Below are positions 11,753 to 19,566 of a stretch of 64,000 nucleotides of DNA, one piece after another. Below the pieces are notes generated by a model, which did not search any database, was not told the origin of the DNA, and saw only the letters and a program-made list of their open reading frames with translations. The DNA is taken from assembly GCA_020853705.1 (NCBI GenBank), contig JADYYK010000017.1:1-64000 (forward strand), written 5' to 3'. Each line of letters starts with the position of its first letter. Within the stretch, counting starts at the first letter, position 1. The stretch comes from Deltaproteobacteria bacterium (lineage in GTDB: Bacteria > Myxococcota_A > Polyangia > Haliangiales > JADYYK01). The translations under genes were made by a program, and so were the position numbers.

Positions 11753-11808
11753 CGCCTGGCGCCTGACGCCTGACGCCTGGCGCCTGACGCCTGACGCCTG
11801 ACGCCTGA
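11753..11808. repeat. Heptanucleotide tandem array, eight copies of CGCCTG(A/G)
   Basis: Eight exact 7-base units directly after the helicase stop codon; the last base of the units runs G,A,A,G,A,A,A,A. Partial units continue to about 11823. It lies between the helicase and the SDR gene, on the same strand, 38 bases before the SDR start. Such short arrays vary in copy number by slippage. No coding role: both neighbouring genes are complete without it. Confidence 0.9.
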
Positions 11809-11845
11809 CGTGACGACTGACGAACCACGGGTGAGGAGGGAGAGC

Positions 11846-12808
11846 ATGAAGCTGGCAGGAAAGACCGCGCTGGTCGCGGGCGCCACCCGCGGCGCCGGAC
11901 GCGCCATCGCGCTGGCCCTCGGTGAGGCCGGCGCCACCGTCATCTGCACCGGGCGCAGCACGCGCGCGACGCGACCCTCGACACCGGTGCAGCAGGGCAC
12001 CGCGTTCGTGCTGGCCAGCCGACCCGAGAGCATCGAGGACACCGCCGAGCTGGTGACCGCCCGCGGTGGTCGCGGCGTCGCCGTCCGGGTCGATCACACC
12101 ATCACCGCCGAGGTCGAGGCGCTGGCGACCCGCATCGCCGCCGAGCACGGTGGCCTCGACGTCGTGGTCAACGACATCTGGGGCGGCGAGGAGCTGGTCC
12201 AGCATGGCGTCCCGTTCTGGCAGCTCGATCTCGACAAGGCGCTGACCCTGCTGCAGCGCGCCCTGTATGGCCACCTGGTCAACGCACGCCTGATGGTGCC
12301 GCTGCTGCTCGGGCGCGGCGGCGGCCTGGTGGTCGAGGTCACCGACGGCGCTGGGCTGCACTACCGCTACAACCTGGTCTACGACCTGTGCAAGCTCGGC
12401 GCGATTCGCCTGGCTTTCGGCATGGCCGAGGAGCTGCGCCCGCACGGGGTGACGGCGGTCGCGCTGACGCCGGGGTTCCTGCGCTCGGAGGCGATGCTCG
12501 ACCATCTGGGTGTCACCGAGGCGACCTGGCGCGACGCCGCCAAGGAGGATCCGCACTTCCTGGCGTCGGAGAGCCCCGCGTATGTCGCGCGCGCGCTGGT
12601 CGCGCTGGCCAGCGACCCCGACAAGCTGGCGCGGTCGGGCCGCGCGCTGTCGAGCTGGGGGTTGGCGCGGGAGTACGGCTTCACGGACGCGGATGGCAGC
12701 CGCCCGGACTGGGGCGCGCACTGTGTCGGGCAGGCGTTCGCGGCGGAGGAGCAGGCGTCGGCGAGGCGGTTCGTGGAGGGGACCGCCAACCGGACCGGAG
12801 CGGAGTAG
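11846..12808 (+). CDS. Short-chain dehydrogenase/reductase (SDR)
   Basis: A 320-residue Rossmann-fold oxidoreductase. The cofactor loop is AGATRGAGRA (residues about 11-20) with GRS at the end of the second strand, which suggests NADP(H). The substrate-site motif is YDLCK (YxxxK), with NDIWGG in place of the usual NNAG segment, as in a known subgroup of SDRs. The substrate is unknown. I chose the ATG at 11846 because a strong ribosome binding site (GAGGAGGG) precedes it by six bases; an upstream in-frame start lies inside the heptamer repeat. The last seven codons (ANRTGAE, stop) lie inside the first unit of the 50-bp tandem repeat. Confidence 0.9.
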   Translation: MKLAGKTALVAGATRGAGRAIALALGEAGATVICTGRSTRATRPSTPVQQGTAFVLASRPESIEDTAELVTARGGRGVAVRVDHTITAEVEALATRIAAEHGGLDVVVNDIWGGEELVQHGVPFWQLDLDKALTLLQRALYGHLVNARLMVPLLLGRGGGLVVEVTDGAGLHYRYNLVYDLCKLGAIRLAFGMAEELRPHGVTAVALTPGFLRSEAMLDHLGVTEATWRDAAKEDPHFLASESPAYVARALVALASDPDKLARSGRALSSWGLAREYGFTDADGSRPDWGAHCVGQAFAAEEQASARRFVEGTANRTGAE

Positions 12809-12986
12809 GACTCCTCGAAGCTGCGCTTCGAGGGGCCAACCGGACCGGAGCGGAATAGGACTCCTCGAAGCTACGCTTCGAGGGGCCAACCGGACCGGAA
12901 CGGAATAGGACTCCTCGAAGCTGCGCTTCGAGGGGCCAACCGGACCGGAGCGGAATAGGACTCCTCGAAGCTGCGCTTCGAGGGGC
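12787..12986. repeat. Four tandem 50-bp units, each with a 9-bp hairpin
   Basis: Four head-to-tail units of exactly 50 bases with only a few base changes. Each begins CCAACCGGACCGGA, passes through GGAATAGGA and ends with the hairpin CCTCGAAGC-TGC-GCTTCGAGG (loop TAC in unit 2) plus GG. The first unit encodes the end of the SDR gene including its TAG; the last ends at the stop of the convergent lipoprotein gene. The position between convergent genes suits a bidirectional terminator, but there is no T-run. A further copy of the hairpin at 9601-9633 shows it is a dispersed element that was amplified here. Confidence 0.9.
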
Positions 12987-13493
12987 CTAGTCGTCGGCGA
13001 GGTACCAGCCGTCCGCGAGCTTGACGACCATCTTGTTGGTCTTGCGCTCCTTGCGCTCGGCGCCCTTCTTCTGCACGAACTCGACGTCGTAGTTGGAGAT
13101 GGTGAAGTCCATCTTGGCGGTGCAGCCCTCGAAGTTGGCTCCCTTGGCGACCGACTGCTCCTTGCCGCTGCCGCTGAGGAACTCCAGCGCGCCGCCCTCG
13201 GCCTTGATCTCCTTGGCCATGCCGCGCGTCTTGTCGCGGGCGCGGCGCAGCTCGAGCTTGGGGTTGCAGTCGCCGCCTGGCTCCAGCGCGGCGTCGATCT
13301 GCTCGTCGCTCAGGTAGAAGCTGGCGGCCAGCTCGCCGTCGCCGTCGCTCAGCGCCTGCATGAAGCCCTTGAAGACGGCGTCCGGGGTCGGCTGCGCGCC
13401 GCCTGCGCTGGCGCCACCGCCGCGCTTGCTCTTGCTGCAGCCGGTGGCCAGCAGCACCACGCAGGCCACGGCAAACCAACCCGGCTTGCGCAT
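12987..13493 (-). CDS. Lipoprotein, paralogue of its upstream neighbour
   Basis: A 168-residue lipoprotein (lipobox LLATGC, Cys 19) with a Gly-rich linker and a mature domain of about 130 residues. The pattern PTPDAVFKGFMQALSDGDGELAASFYLSDEQIDAAL resembles NTF2/SnoaL-like lipoproteins, followed by a repeated DGWYLADD-type end. It aligns along its length with the protein at 13495-14034: shared DAxxKGxxxAL, FEGCTAKxDxTI, and GWYxxxD. The two genes are one base apart and almost surely arose by tandem duplication. Function unknown; an NTF2-like fold is inference. Confidence 0.75.
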   Translation of the reverse strand: MRKPGWFAVACVVLLATGCSKSKRGGGASAGGAQPTPDAVFKGFMQALSDGDGELAASFYLSDEQIDAALEPGGDCNPKLELRRARDKTRGMAKEIKAEGGALEFLSGSGKEQSVAKGANFEGCTAKMDFTISNYDVEFVQKKGAERKERKTNKMVVKLADGWYLADD

Positions 13494-13494
13494 G

Positions 13495-14034
13495 CTAGTC
13501 CTCCAGCACGTACCAGCCGCTGTCGCCGAACTGGGCCACCGGCTTGGTCTTCTCGCGCTCGCGCTTCTTGTCGCCCTTGCTCATCTCGAACTTGAAGGTG
13601 TACTCGATGACCGTGATGTCGACCTTGGCGGTGCAGCCCTCCATGGTCGCGCCCTTGGCGATCGACTTCGACTCGCCGGGGCCCGAGCTGATGTAGCGCA
13701 GCGTCGCACCCTCGCCCTTGATCTCGTCGGCGTCCTTCTTCATGCCTTCGCGCGCCTTGACGACGTCCGCGATGATGCGACCCTCGGGGCCACAGTCCAG
13801 GGCCTTCGCCAGCACGTCATCGCTGGGAAAGTAGCTGGCCGCCGCCGCCGCATCACCCGCGCCGAGCGCATTGATGACACCCTTGATGGCGTCCGCCGGG
13901 GTCTTGGAGCCACCGGCCGGGCCCATGCCGCCGCCGCCTCCGCCGCCACTCTTCTTGCCGCAGCCCGCCCCGGCCACCACACCCAGGCCCACAGCCACGA
14001 TCAGCGACATCCTGCCCAGCTTGCGCATCAGCAT
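13495..14034 (-). CDS. Lipoprotein, paralogue of its downstream neighbour
   Basis: A 179-residue lipoprotein (lipobox VAGAGC) with a run of seven Gly after the anchor. The mature domain matches the 12987-13493 protein (TPADAIKGVINALGAGDAAAAASYF, EGCTAKVDITVIEYTF, GWYVLED). I chose the ATG at 14034 because a GGGGG ribosome binding site sits five bases upstream; a second ATG two codons later is possible. It starts 29 bases after the stop of the beta-helix acyltransferase gene, so it probably belongs to the 15576 to 12987 transcript. Confidence 0.75.
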   Translation of the reverse strand: MLMRKLGRMSLIVAVGLGVVAGAGCGKKSGGGGGGGMGPAGGSKTPADAIKGVINALGAGDAAAAASYFPSDDVLAKALDCGPEGRIIADVVKAREGMKKDADEIKGEGATLRYISSGPGESKSIAKGATMEGCTAKVDITVIEYTFKFEMSKGDKKREREKTKPVAQFGDSGWYVLED

Positions 14035-14063
14035 CGATTCCCCCCTGCTTGTGTGAAAGACGA

Positions 14064-14651
14064 CTATCTGGCTGCGGGTTCGTGACCTTCGAGCTTGCCG
14101 TCCTTCTCGATGTACATGCGCGCGCACGCGATGCAGGTGATGACCTGCCCGGGGGCGGTGTCGCCGAGGCGAATCCCGCACGCGCACACCCAGGCGATCC
14201 GCCGCGCGGGGACCCCGACCACCAGCGCATAGTCGGGCAGATCGCTGGTGACGACCGCACCGGCGCCGATCATGGCGTAGGCACCCACGGTGTTGCCGCA
14301 GATGATGGTGGCGTTGGCCCCGATGGTGGCGCCGCGCTTGACCCGGGTGGGGCGGAACTCGTGCTTGCGGCTGACCTCGCTGCGCGGGTTGATCACGTTG
14401 GTGAACACGCAGCTGGGACCGCAGAAGACGTGGTCCTCCAGGGTGACGCCGTCGTAGATCGACACGTTGTTCTGGATGCGCACGCCGTCGCCGACGGTGA
14501 CGTTGCCAACGTAGACGTTCTGCCCGATCACGCAGTCGGCGCCGATGTGTGCGCCGGCGGAGACGTGCGTGAAGTGCCAGATCTTGGTGCCGGCTCCTAC
14601 GTGGGCGCCTGCGTCGACGATAGAGGAGGGGTGGACGAATGGCTCGGCCAT
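14064..14651 (-). CDS. Left-handed beta-helix N-acetyltransferase (WbpD/WlbB-like)
   Basis: A 195-residue hexapeptide-repeat acyltransferase. The I/V-G-x4 rungs run through most of the chain (IVDAGAHVGAGTKI, IGADCVIGQNVYVG, IGANATII). The sequence NNVSIYDGVTLEDHVFCGP, with TNVINPRSE, is typical of UDP-amino-sugar N-acetyltransferases of the WbpD type, which acetylate the 3-amino group of UDP-aminoglucuronate in O-antigen synthesis. The C-terminal tail has a CxC...CxxC pattern (WVCACG, CIACARMY), probably a small zinc knuckle seen in this family. It may serve the polysaccharide locus at 36-64 kb although it is 21 kb away. It follows the NUDIX gene by seven bases. Confidence 0.85.
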   Translation of the reverse strand: MAEPFVHPSSIVDAGAHVGAGTKIWHFTHVSAGAHIGADCVIGQNVYVGNVTVGDGVRIQNNVSIYDGVTLEDHVFCGPSCVFTNVINPRSEVSRKHEFRPTRVKRGATIGANATIICGNTVGAYAMIGAGAVVTSDLPDYALVVGVPARRIAWVCACGIRLGDTAPGQVITCIACARMYIEKDGKLEGHEPAAR

Positions 14652-14658
14652 GGGCCCC

Positions 14659-15576
14659 TTATACACGATCCCCGCCGCGACTGACCCAGGCCTCGCCCTC
14701 GAGCACAAAGCGGCTGGGTCCGACGCCTTGCGGGTGGGGGGCCGGCCAGGGCAGGGCGTCACCCTGTGCGCTGGCATAGTCGGGATCCCAGGGCAGCAGC
14801 AGGGCCAGGCGCCCGGCGTCCTGGGCCACCCGCGGCATGATGGCCAGCGGCGTGCGCGCGCGCGCGGCCGACTCGGCGCGCACCGCTGCCAGGTTGCCCA
14901 GCGCGGCCAGGTCCTCGAGGTTGCGCAGCGTGGGCGGGGGCAGGCGGACCTCGCCGGCCGCGGCCGCGGCGGCGGCGGCGCTGGGAGCCAGCCACATCTC
15001 GGCCACGGTCTCGCGCTGATCATGCAGCGGGGTCTGCCCGGGCGGCAGCTCGGCGACGAAGAAGCGGGCGTCGAAGCGCTTGGGCTCCAGCGACGGCGTG
15101 ATCCAGCGGGCCCAGTAGCCCATCAGATCCAGCGCCGCGGTCAGCTGTTCGGTGGCCAGGATGGCGGCCAGCGTGGTGGTGCCCTCCCACAGACCGCGCC
15201 GGTGCGCCCGGAAGCGCTCGCCGCGCTCGCCCTCGAAGGACACCACGCGGCCGGCGGCGTCGCGTGCCAGCAGCACCCCGGCCTCCTCGAACAGCTCGCG
15301 CACCGCGGCCAGCTGGATGGCCAGCGCACGCTCGGGTGACGCGCCGCACTCGGCGGCGGCCTCGGCGGCGCTGCGCCCGGAGATGCGCGCCAGCGCCTCG
15401 GCCGCGCCGTCGGCGTCGTCGACCCGCCCGCCCGGGAAGACATAGTGGTTCGACATGAACGAGCTGCGCGCGTTGCGGCGCAGCAGGAACGACTGCAGGC
15501 CGCCGTGATCACGCAGCAAGATCACGGTGGCGGCGTCGGCGGGGGCCACGGCGGGCGTGCCTGGTGCGCTGAACAT
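14659..15576 (-). CDS. NUDIX hydrolase, NUDT19-like
   Basis: A 305-residue protein. The opening VILLRDHGGLQSFLLRRNARSSFM followed by YVFPGGRVDDADG and the box core VRELFEEAGVLLAR are characteristic of the long NUDT19/RP2p-type NUDIX proteins, some of which cleave CoA derivatives. The REx2EEG core with its metal-binding glutamates is intact; the residues between the GG and RE part are longer than in the canonical 23-residue box, as is usual for this subgroup. Substrate not known here. A run of Ala around residue 210 is low-complexity. First gene of a likely four-gene minus-strand operon. Confidence 0.85.
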   Translation of the reverse strand: MFSAPGTPAVAPADAATVILLRDHGGLQSFLLRRNARSSFMSNHYVFPGGRVDDADGAAEALARISGRSAAEAAAECGASPERALAIQLAAVRELFEEAGVLLARDAAGRVVSFEGERGERFRAHRRGLWEGTTTLAAILATEQLTAALDLMGYWARWITPSLEPKRFDARFFVAELPPGQTPLHDQRETVAEMWLAPSAAAAAAAAGEVRLPPPTLRNLEDLAALGNLAAVRAESAARARTPLAIMPRVAQDAGRLALLLPWDPDYASAQGDALPWPAPHPQGVGPSRFVLEGEAWVSRGGDRV

Positions 15577-15639
15577 GTCGCCACGCTAACTCATGCTGCA
15601 GCGGGTGAACAGCGCACCTGGTTGTGTGAAGATGTGGCC

Positions 15640-17349
15640 ATGGCGGAGTGCGAGTGGGTCGGCGGCGCGGGGCCACGGGGCGCGATGCTCGCGCTGCTGC
15701 TGGGCATGGCCGCGAGCTGCAGCTTCAACGCCGACGGCATCGGGCCGGTGCGCTTCGACGGCGGCCCCGACACCGGCATCATCACGGACGGCGGCGCCGA
15801 CGCCACCGATGGTCCGCCCGGGGTGACCTTCCCGGTCGAGGTCGAGATCCAGGCCGAGACCGACGGGGTGGTGCGCTCGACGCCGGCGGGGCTCGACTGC
15901 ATGACCAGGTGCACACACGCCTTCGCGGCCAACGAGGCCGTGACCCTGACCGCGACCGCGTCCGGGGGGCGCCAGTTCCTGGGCTGGGGCACCGACTGCA
16001 CCGGCAACGTGCCATGCACCCTGACGGTGTCGGGGCCGCGCAAGGTGACCGCGCGCTTCGGGCGCAGCGGCACCCACTTGTGGTCGGTCGCGGGCGGCGG
16101 CGCCGGCGCCGCCGACACCGGCATGGACGTGGAGGTCGACGCGCGCGGCGACGTCTTCGTGGCCGGGCAGGTCTTCGGCACCGGCGATTTCGGCGCCGGA
16201 CCGACGAGCGATCGAGGCAGCGGCGATGCCTTCGTGGCCAAGTTCTCGGCAGCGGGTGAGCTGCTGTGGCTGCGCCGCTTCGGCGGCGTCGGCAACGACG
16301 TCGCCGAGGCGCTCGCGCTGGCGCCCGGCGGCGACATCTATGTCGTCGGCCAGGTGCAATATGATGTCGACTTCGGGGCCGGCGTGCGCACCGGTGACTT
16401 CCTCTCCGATGGCTTCATCGCGCGCTACTCCGGCGCCACCGGCGCGCTGGTGTGGGTGACGCGCCTGGGCGCCAGCCTGACCGCTGTGGCCTATGACGTC
16501 GCGGCGACCAGCACCGGGGCCGTGGTCGCGGGCACCTTCGCGGGCACGGCCAGCTTCGACGGGCAGATGGCGACGGCGCAGCTCGGCTTCGATCCCTACC
16601 TCGCCACGGTGTCGTCCAGCGGCGCGGTGACCGCACTGCGCGCCATGCCGGGCAGCGGCGGCACCGACCTCGCCCTTGGCATCGCGGTCGATGGCGCTGA
16701 CAATGTGGTGGTCGTCGGCTCCTTCGAGGGCAGCATCGATCTGGGGGGCGGCATGCTGACCACCGCAGGCGCCTACGACATGTTCATCGCCCGCTACCTG
16801 GCCAGCGGCGCGCACGACTGGTCGTCCCGCTACGGCGGCCCCGGCGGTGACATGGCGTCCGCGGTGGCGATGGACGGCGCCGAGCCGGTGGTGGTCGGCC
16901 AGATAGGCAGCGGCATCGGCGTGGGCGGCATGGCGCTGCCCTCCAACGGCGGCTTCGACATGTTCGTGGCGCGCTACTCCAGCGCGGGCGCCCACCAGTG
17001 GTCCAGGAGCTTCGGCGGCAGTGGCGCCGAGGACGAGCTCAGCAGCGTGCAGGTCGGCACCGGTGGCACCATCCTGGCCACCGGGCGCTTCATCGGCAAC
17101 GTCGACTTCGGCACGGGCAACATCAACGCGGGCGCCCAGCCCGACGTCGTCGCGCTCGGCTTCACCGCCGCTGGTGCGCGCCTGTGGGTGCGCAGCTTCG
17201 GCGGCAACATGAGCGACGCCGGCCGCGGCATCGCGCCGCTGGGCGACAGCTTCGTGCTGACCGGGACCAAGACCGGCATGGTCGACTTCGGCGGCGGCAA
17301 CCTGATCGACATGCAGCGCAACGTCTTCGTGGCGCGCCTCAAGCCGTGA
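15640..17349 (+). CDS. Lipoprotein with InlB-like domain and SBBP-type beta-propeller repeats
   Basis: A 569-residue protein. The lipobox is GMAASC; after a Gly/Asp/Ala linker comes a divergent bacterial InlB-like repeat at about 65-145 (TPAGLDCMTRCTHAF, GWGTDC, ARF), carrying two Cys pairs. The rest is a set of about six to seven repeats with the pattern GGxGxDxAxALA...GDIYVVGQ, F-G-x-D-F-G and FVARYS, as in SBBP/beta-propeller proteins. Such proteins are surface-exposed or secreted in myxobacteria; ligand unknown. I chose the ATG at 15640; the longer upstream frame runs into the start of the divergent NUDIX gene. Divergent promoter region with 14659-15576. Confidence 0.8.
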   Translation: MAECEWVGGAGPRGAMLALLLGMAASCSFNADGIGPVRFDGGPDTGIITDGGADATDGPPGVTFPVEVEIQAETDGVVRSTPAGLDCMTRCTHAFAANEAVTLTATASGGRQFLGWGTDCTGNVPCTLTVSGPRKVTARFGRSGTHLWSVAGGGAGAADTGMDVEVDARGDVFVAGQVFGTGDFGAGPTSDRGSGDAFVAKFSAAGELLWLRRFGGVGNDVAEALALAPGGDIYVVGQVQYDVDFGAGVRTGDFLSDGFIARYSGATGALVWVTRLGASLTAVAYDVAATSTGAVVAGTFAGTASFDGQMATAQLGFDPYLATVSSSGAVTALRAMPGSGGTDLALGIAVDGADNVVVVGSFEGSIDLGGGMLTTAGAYDMFIARYLASGAHDWSSRYGGPGGDMASAVAMDGAEPVVVGQIGSGIGVGGMALPSNGGFDMFVARYSSAGAHQWSRSFGGSGAEDELSSVQVGTGGTILATGRFIGNVDFGTGNINAGAQPDVVALGFTAAGARLWVRSFGGNMSDAGRGIAPLGDSFVLTGTKTGMVDFGGGNLIDMQRNVFVARLKP

Positions 17350-17390
17350 ACGCAGTTCGGGCGTCATCCCCGACGACTGCTGGTGCTTCG

Positions 17391-17449
17391 GCTGAAACGT
17401 CCAGCGGGGCCGCAGCGCGGTTCAGCTGAAGCGTTCAGCGGGGCAGCAG
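17391..17449. repeat. Two 25-bp direct repeats with a hairpin between convergent genes
   Basis: The segments 17391-17415 and 17425-17449 match at 22 of 25 positions (GCTGAAxCGTxCAGCGGGGC). The second contains a perfect small stem-loop, GCTGAA-GCG-TTCAGC (17425-17439). They sit between the convergent stops of the propeller lipoprotein and the Cys-rich lipoprotein, where a bidirectional terminator is expected. No T-run is present, so the terminator role is inference. Confidence 0.5.
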
Positions 17450-17450
17450 T

Positions 17451-17891
17451 TCAGTCGGTGCCGGCGTCGAGCGGGAGGTCCGGGCAGTTGTGCGGGGGCA
17501 CGGTGCAGCCGCCGCCGATGCACTCGAGGCGGCCGCCGCCGCAGTCGAAGCTCTCCTGCGGCAGGTTGCAGCTCATGGCCTTGTACTGGGCGGCGAGGGC
17601 GGGGGCACCTGAAGCCTCGTAGGCGGCCTTCTGCATGCCGAAGCTGCAGCGACCGCTGACCTCGTCGGAGCCGGAGCACTGCAGCTGGCCGCCCATCAAG
17701 CAGTCCGCCGAGGTCACGCAGCTGGTGGGCAGCGGCGTGACGATGGCGTTCCACTGGGTGCGCAGCTGCAAACACGGGTCGACGGCGGCGTCCGGGCCGG
17801 CGTCCTTCTTGCCACCACCATCGTCGTCATCACCGCAACCTGCCAGCGCCACGCACACCAAGATCAAGCAAGCCAAGGAAGTCGAACGCAT
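17451..17891 (-). CDS. Cys-rich lipoprotein of unknown function
   Basis: A 146-residue lipoprotein (lipobox ALAGC) with an Asp-rich stretch right after the anchor and a DAGPDAAVDPC linker typical of myxobacterial surface lipoproteins. The mature domain has about nine Cys residues (CLQL, SCVTSADCLMG, LQCSG, RCSFG, SCNL, DCGGG, ECIGGGC, NCP), so a disulfide-stabilised extracellular domain is likely. No family recognised. The next gene on the strand, 17965-18384, lies 73 bases upstream. Confidence 0.75.
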   Translation of the reverse strand: MRSTSLACLILVCVALAGCGDDDDGGGKKDAGPDAAVDPCLQLRTQWNAIVTPLPTSCVTSADCLMGGQLQCSGSDEVSGRCSFGMQKAAYEASGAPALAAQYKAMSCNLPQESFDCGGGRLECIGGGCTVPPHNCPDLPLDAGTD

Positions 17892-17964
17892 GCCGCATGC
17901 TAGCGCGGCCCTGGGCGGAACGGGCGCCACTGCCGCGGGCGTCCGTCCTTTGCCACCCCGCGCG

Positions 17965-18384
17965 TCACAGGTCACGGACGCGGCCGACGCGCAGGCCGGT
18001 CGGGCCGCGCTGTACCACGCGGACGCGTGCGCCCATCCAGGTCACCGCGGTGTCGGCGGCGCTGCCCTCGGCGAGGCGTTGCAGCCGGACCGCCAGCTCG
18101 TGGGTCTCGCCGCGCCCGATATGGACCTGGTAGCGGCGGCCGCCGCACAGGGCGAGCTGGTGGCGGCTCATGCCGCCGCCCCAGCGCAGGCGGCGACCGA
18201 CCACGCTGCCGTACTGCGTGAACTGGTCATAGCTGCACGGCAGCCAGGTCGCGGCGCCGAGGTTCTTGACCGTGAGCACGAGCACCGGGCCGTCTTCGCG
18301 CAGCTCGCCGCGGGCCTTGATGACCAGGCGCGCCTCGGCGCGAGCGGCGACCAGCAGGAGGATCAGCGCAATGACCCGAGGCAT
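17965..18384 (-). CDS. Small secreted protein of unknown function
   Basis: A 139-residue protein with a signal peptide ending in ARAEA and a single all-beta mature domain (LVIKARGELREDGPVLVLTVKNLGAATWLPCSY). The motif VLTVKNLG with paired aromatic positions recalls Ig-like or CARDB-type folds, but I do not assign a family. Two Cys could form a disulfide. It faces the 18517 gene across a 132-base divergent region with a strong hairpin. Confidence 0.65.
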   Translation of the reverse strand: MPRVIALILLLVAARAEARLVIKARGELREDGPVLVLTVKNLGAATWLPCSYDQFTQYGSVVGRRLRWGGGMSRHQLALCGGRRYQVHIGRGETHELAVRLQRLAEGSAADTAVTWMGARVRVVQRGPTGLRVGRVRDL

Positions 18385-18459
18385 GCGCGGGTGATACGGC
18401 GCTCCCGCGCGGGTCTCGCGCTGGCGCTTGTCACCACCACGCTGTAGCTGGGGTATGGT

Positions 18460-18490
18460 GCGGGGCGGGGCCGGAATGGCCGCGCCCCGC
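18460..18490. promoter_or_regulatory. Strong hairpin in divergent intergenic region
   Basis: An inverted repeat with arms GCGGGGCG and CGCCCCGC (8 bp) continuing, after one G-G mismatch, into GGCC-GGAAT-GGCC. It ends 26 bases before the ATG at 18517, just ahead of a good ribosome binding site (GAGAGGACC). If transcribed it would form a stable 5' leader hairpin for the 18517 gene. A regulatory role is inference; GC-rich DNA gives such stems by chance more often than AT-rich DNA. Confidence 0.4.
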
Positions 18491-18516
18491 CGCCCGTTCG
18501 ATCTCCCGAGAGGACC

Positions 18517-19542
18517 ATGAAGACTCTGTCGACCCTCGCGCTGTTCGCGCTGCTGCAGGCCCAGGCCGTTGCGGCACCGGCCCCAGCCCCGGCACCGGCA
18601 CCCCCGGTGGCCGCCAAGCCCACCACCATCGAGATCTTGCGCAGCCGCGCCGCCGGCTCGCCGGTCTTCATCTTCGCCAGCGACGCCGGCCTCCGCGCGC
18701 GCAGCGCCGACGGCAAGCTCGACGAGCCGCTGGCCCCCGGCCCCGCGACCGAGGCGCGCTTCGATCCTGCGCTCGACCTGCTCTGGTATCGCAGCGGCGC
18801 CGAGCTGCGCATGCTCGATCTGCGCGCGCGCGTCGCCGAGCCCATCGTCGTCGTGCGCGGCGTCCCCGCCGACGTCGAGTACCGCATCGCGCAGCCCGGC
18901 GACCCCCGCCCCGACGACCTCAGCTCCCACGTCGAGCTGGTCCTCACCCTGGGCAAGAAGCCCAAGCTGTCGAGCGGGATCGTGCAAGGCATGGACTGGG
19001 ACTGGTGGTACGGCCCCGAGCAGGCCAAGCCGATGAAGGCGCGCGTCAAGCAGGCCAAGCGCGCCAAGCTGCTGGCCGGCAAGCAGCTCGCCGCCCTGGT
19101 CGGCCGGGTGCCGCGCGTCAAGCTGACCATGGCCAGCCACGCGGCGCCGCCCGTGCCGGTGCCCGCCGCGATGCAGGCCGGCTGCGAGGAGGACCCCGAC
19201 ATCTGCGGCTTGCAGGCCGGCTATGGCAAGTGGCAGCTGGTCTACAGTTCGCACAGCTGCGGCGACTTCTGCTACCAGTCGTGCCTGCTGCACGATCCGG
19301 CCACCAAGCGCTGGTCGCAGCCGCCCTCGGGCGAGAAGTGGGTCGACGCCGCCAAGGTGCCCGCCGACGGCTCGGGCAGCTGCGGCGACTATCTGCTCGA
19401 CCGCGAGCAGCAGTGGGTCCTGACCGAGGACGCCGTGTGCAAGCTCGGCCAGCCGTGCACCACGCTGACCGGGCGCCCCGTGGGCTGGCTCGACCCCGGG
19501 CCGGCCTTCGTGCTCCCCGTCGTCAAGGGCCCGCCGAACTGA
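18517..19542 (+). CDS. Secreted protein of unknown function
   Basis: A 341-residue protein with a signal peptide ending AVAA and an (Ala-Pro)n spacer. No family recognised. The N-terminal half looks like beta-strands (LWYRSGAELRMLDLRARVAEP); the middle has a Lys/Ala-rich helix (about residues 167-190) and the C-terminal third has paired Cys (CEEDPDICG, SCGDFCYQSCLLHD, SCGDYLLD, VCKLGQPC), so a disulfide-bonded extracellular domain. Start supported by GAGAGGA four bases upstream of the ATG. It is followed after 24 bases by the acyltransferase gene on the same strand. Confidence 0.7.
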   Translation: MKTLSTLALFALLQAQAVAAPAPAPAPAPPVAAKPTTIEILRSRAAGSPVFIFASDAGLRARSADGKLDEPLAPGPATEARFDPALDLLWYRSGAELRMLDLRARVAEPIVVVRGVPADVEYRIAQPGDPRPDDLSSHVELVLTLGKKPKLSSGIVQGMDWDWWYGPEQAKPMKARVKQAKRAKLLAGKQLAALVGRVPRVKLTMASHAAPPVPVPAAMQAGCEEDPDICGLQAGYGKWQLVYSSHSCGDFCYQSCLLHDPATKRWSQPPSGEKWVDAAKVPADGSGSCGDYLLDREQQWVLTEDAVCKLGQPCTTLTGRPVGWLDPGPAFVLPVVKGPPN

Positions 19543-19566
19543 CCACGCGCCATGTAGGATGGACGC

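Noticed and set aside
15586..17367. A 593-codon minus-strand frame across the propeller lipoprotein
   Set aside because: Antisense shadow with His/Gly/Ala-rich composition; the plus-strand frame has a lipobox and real repeats.
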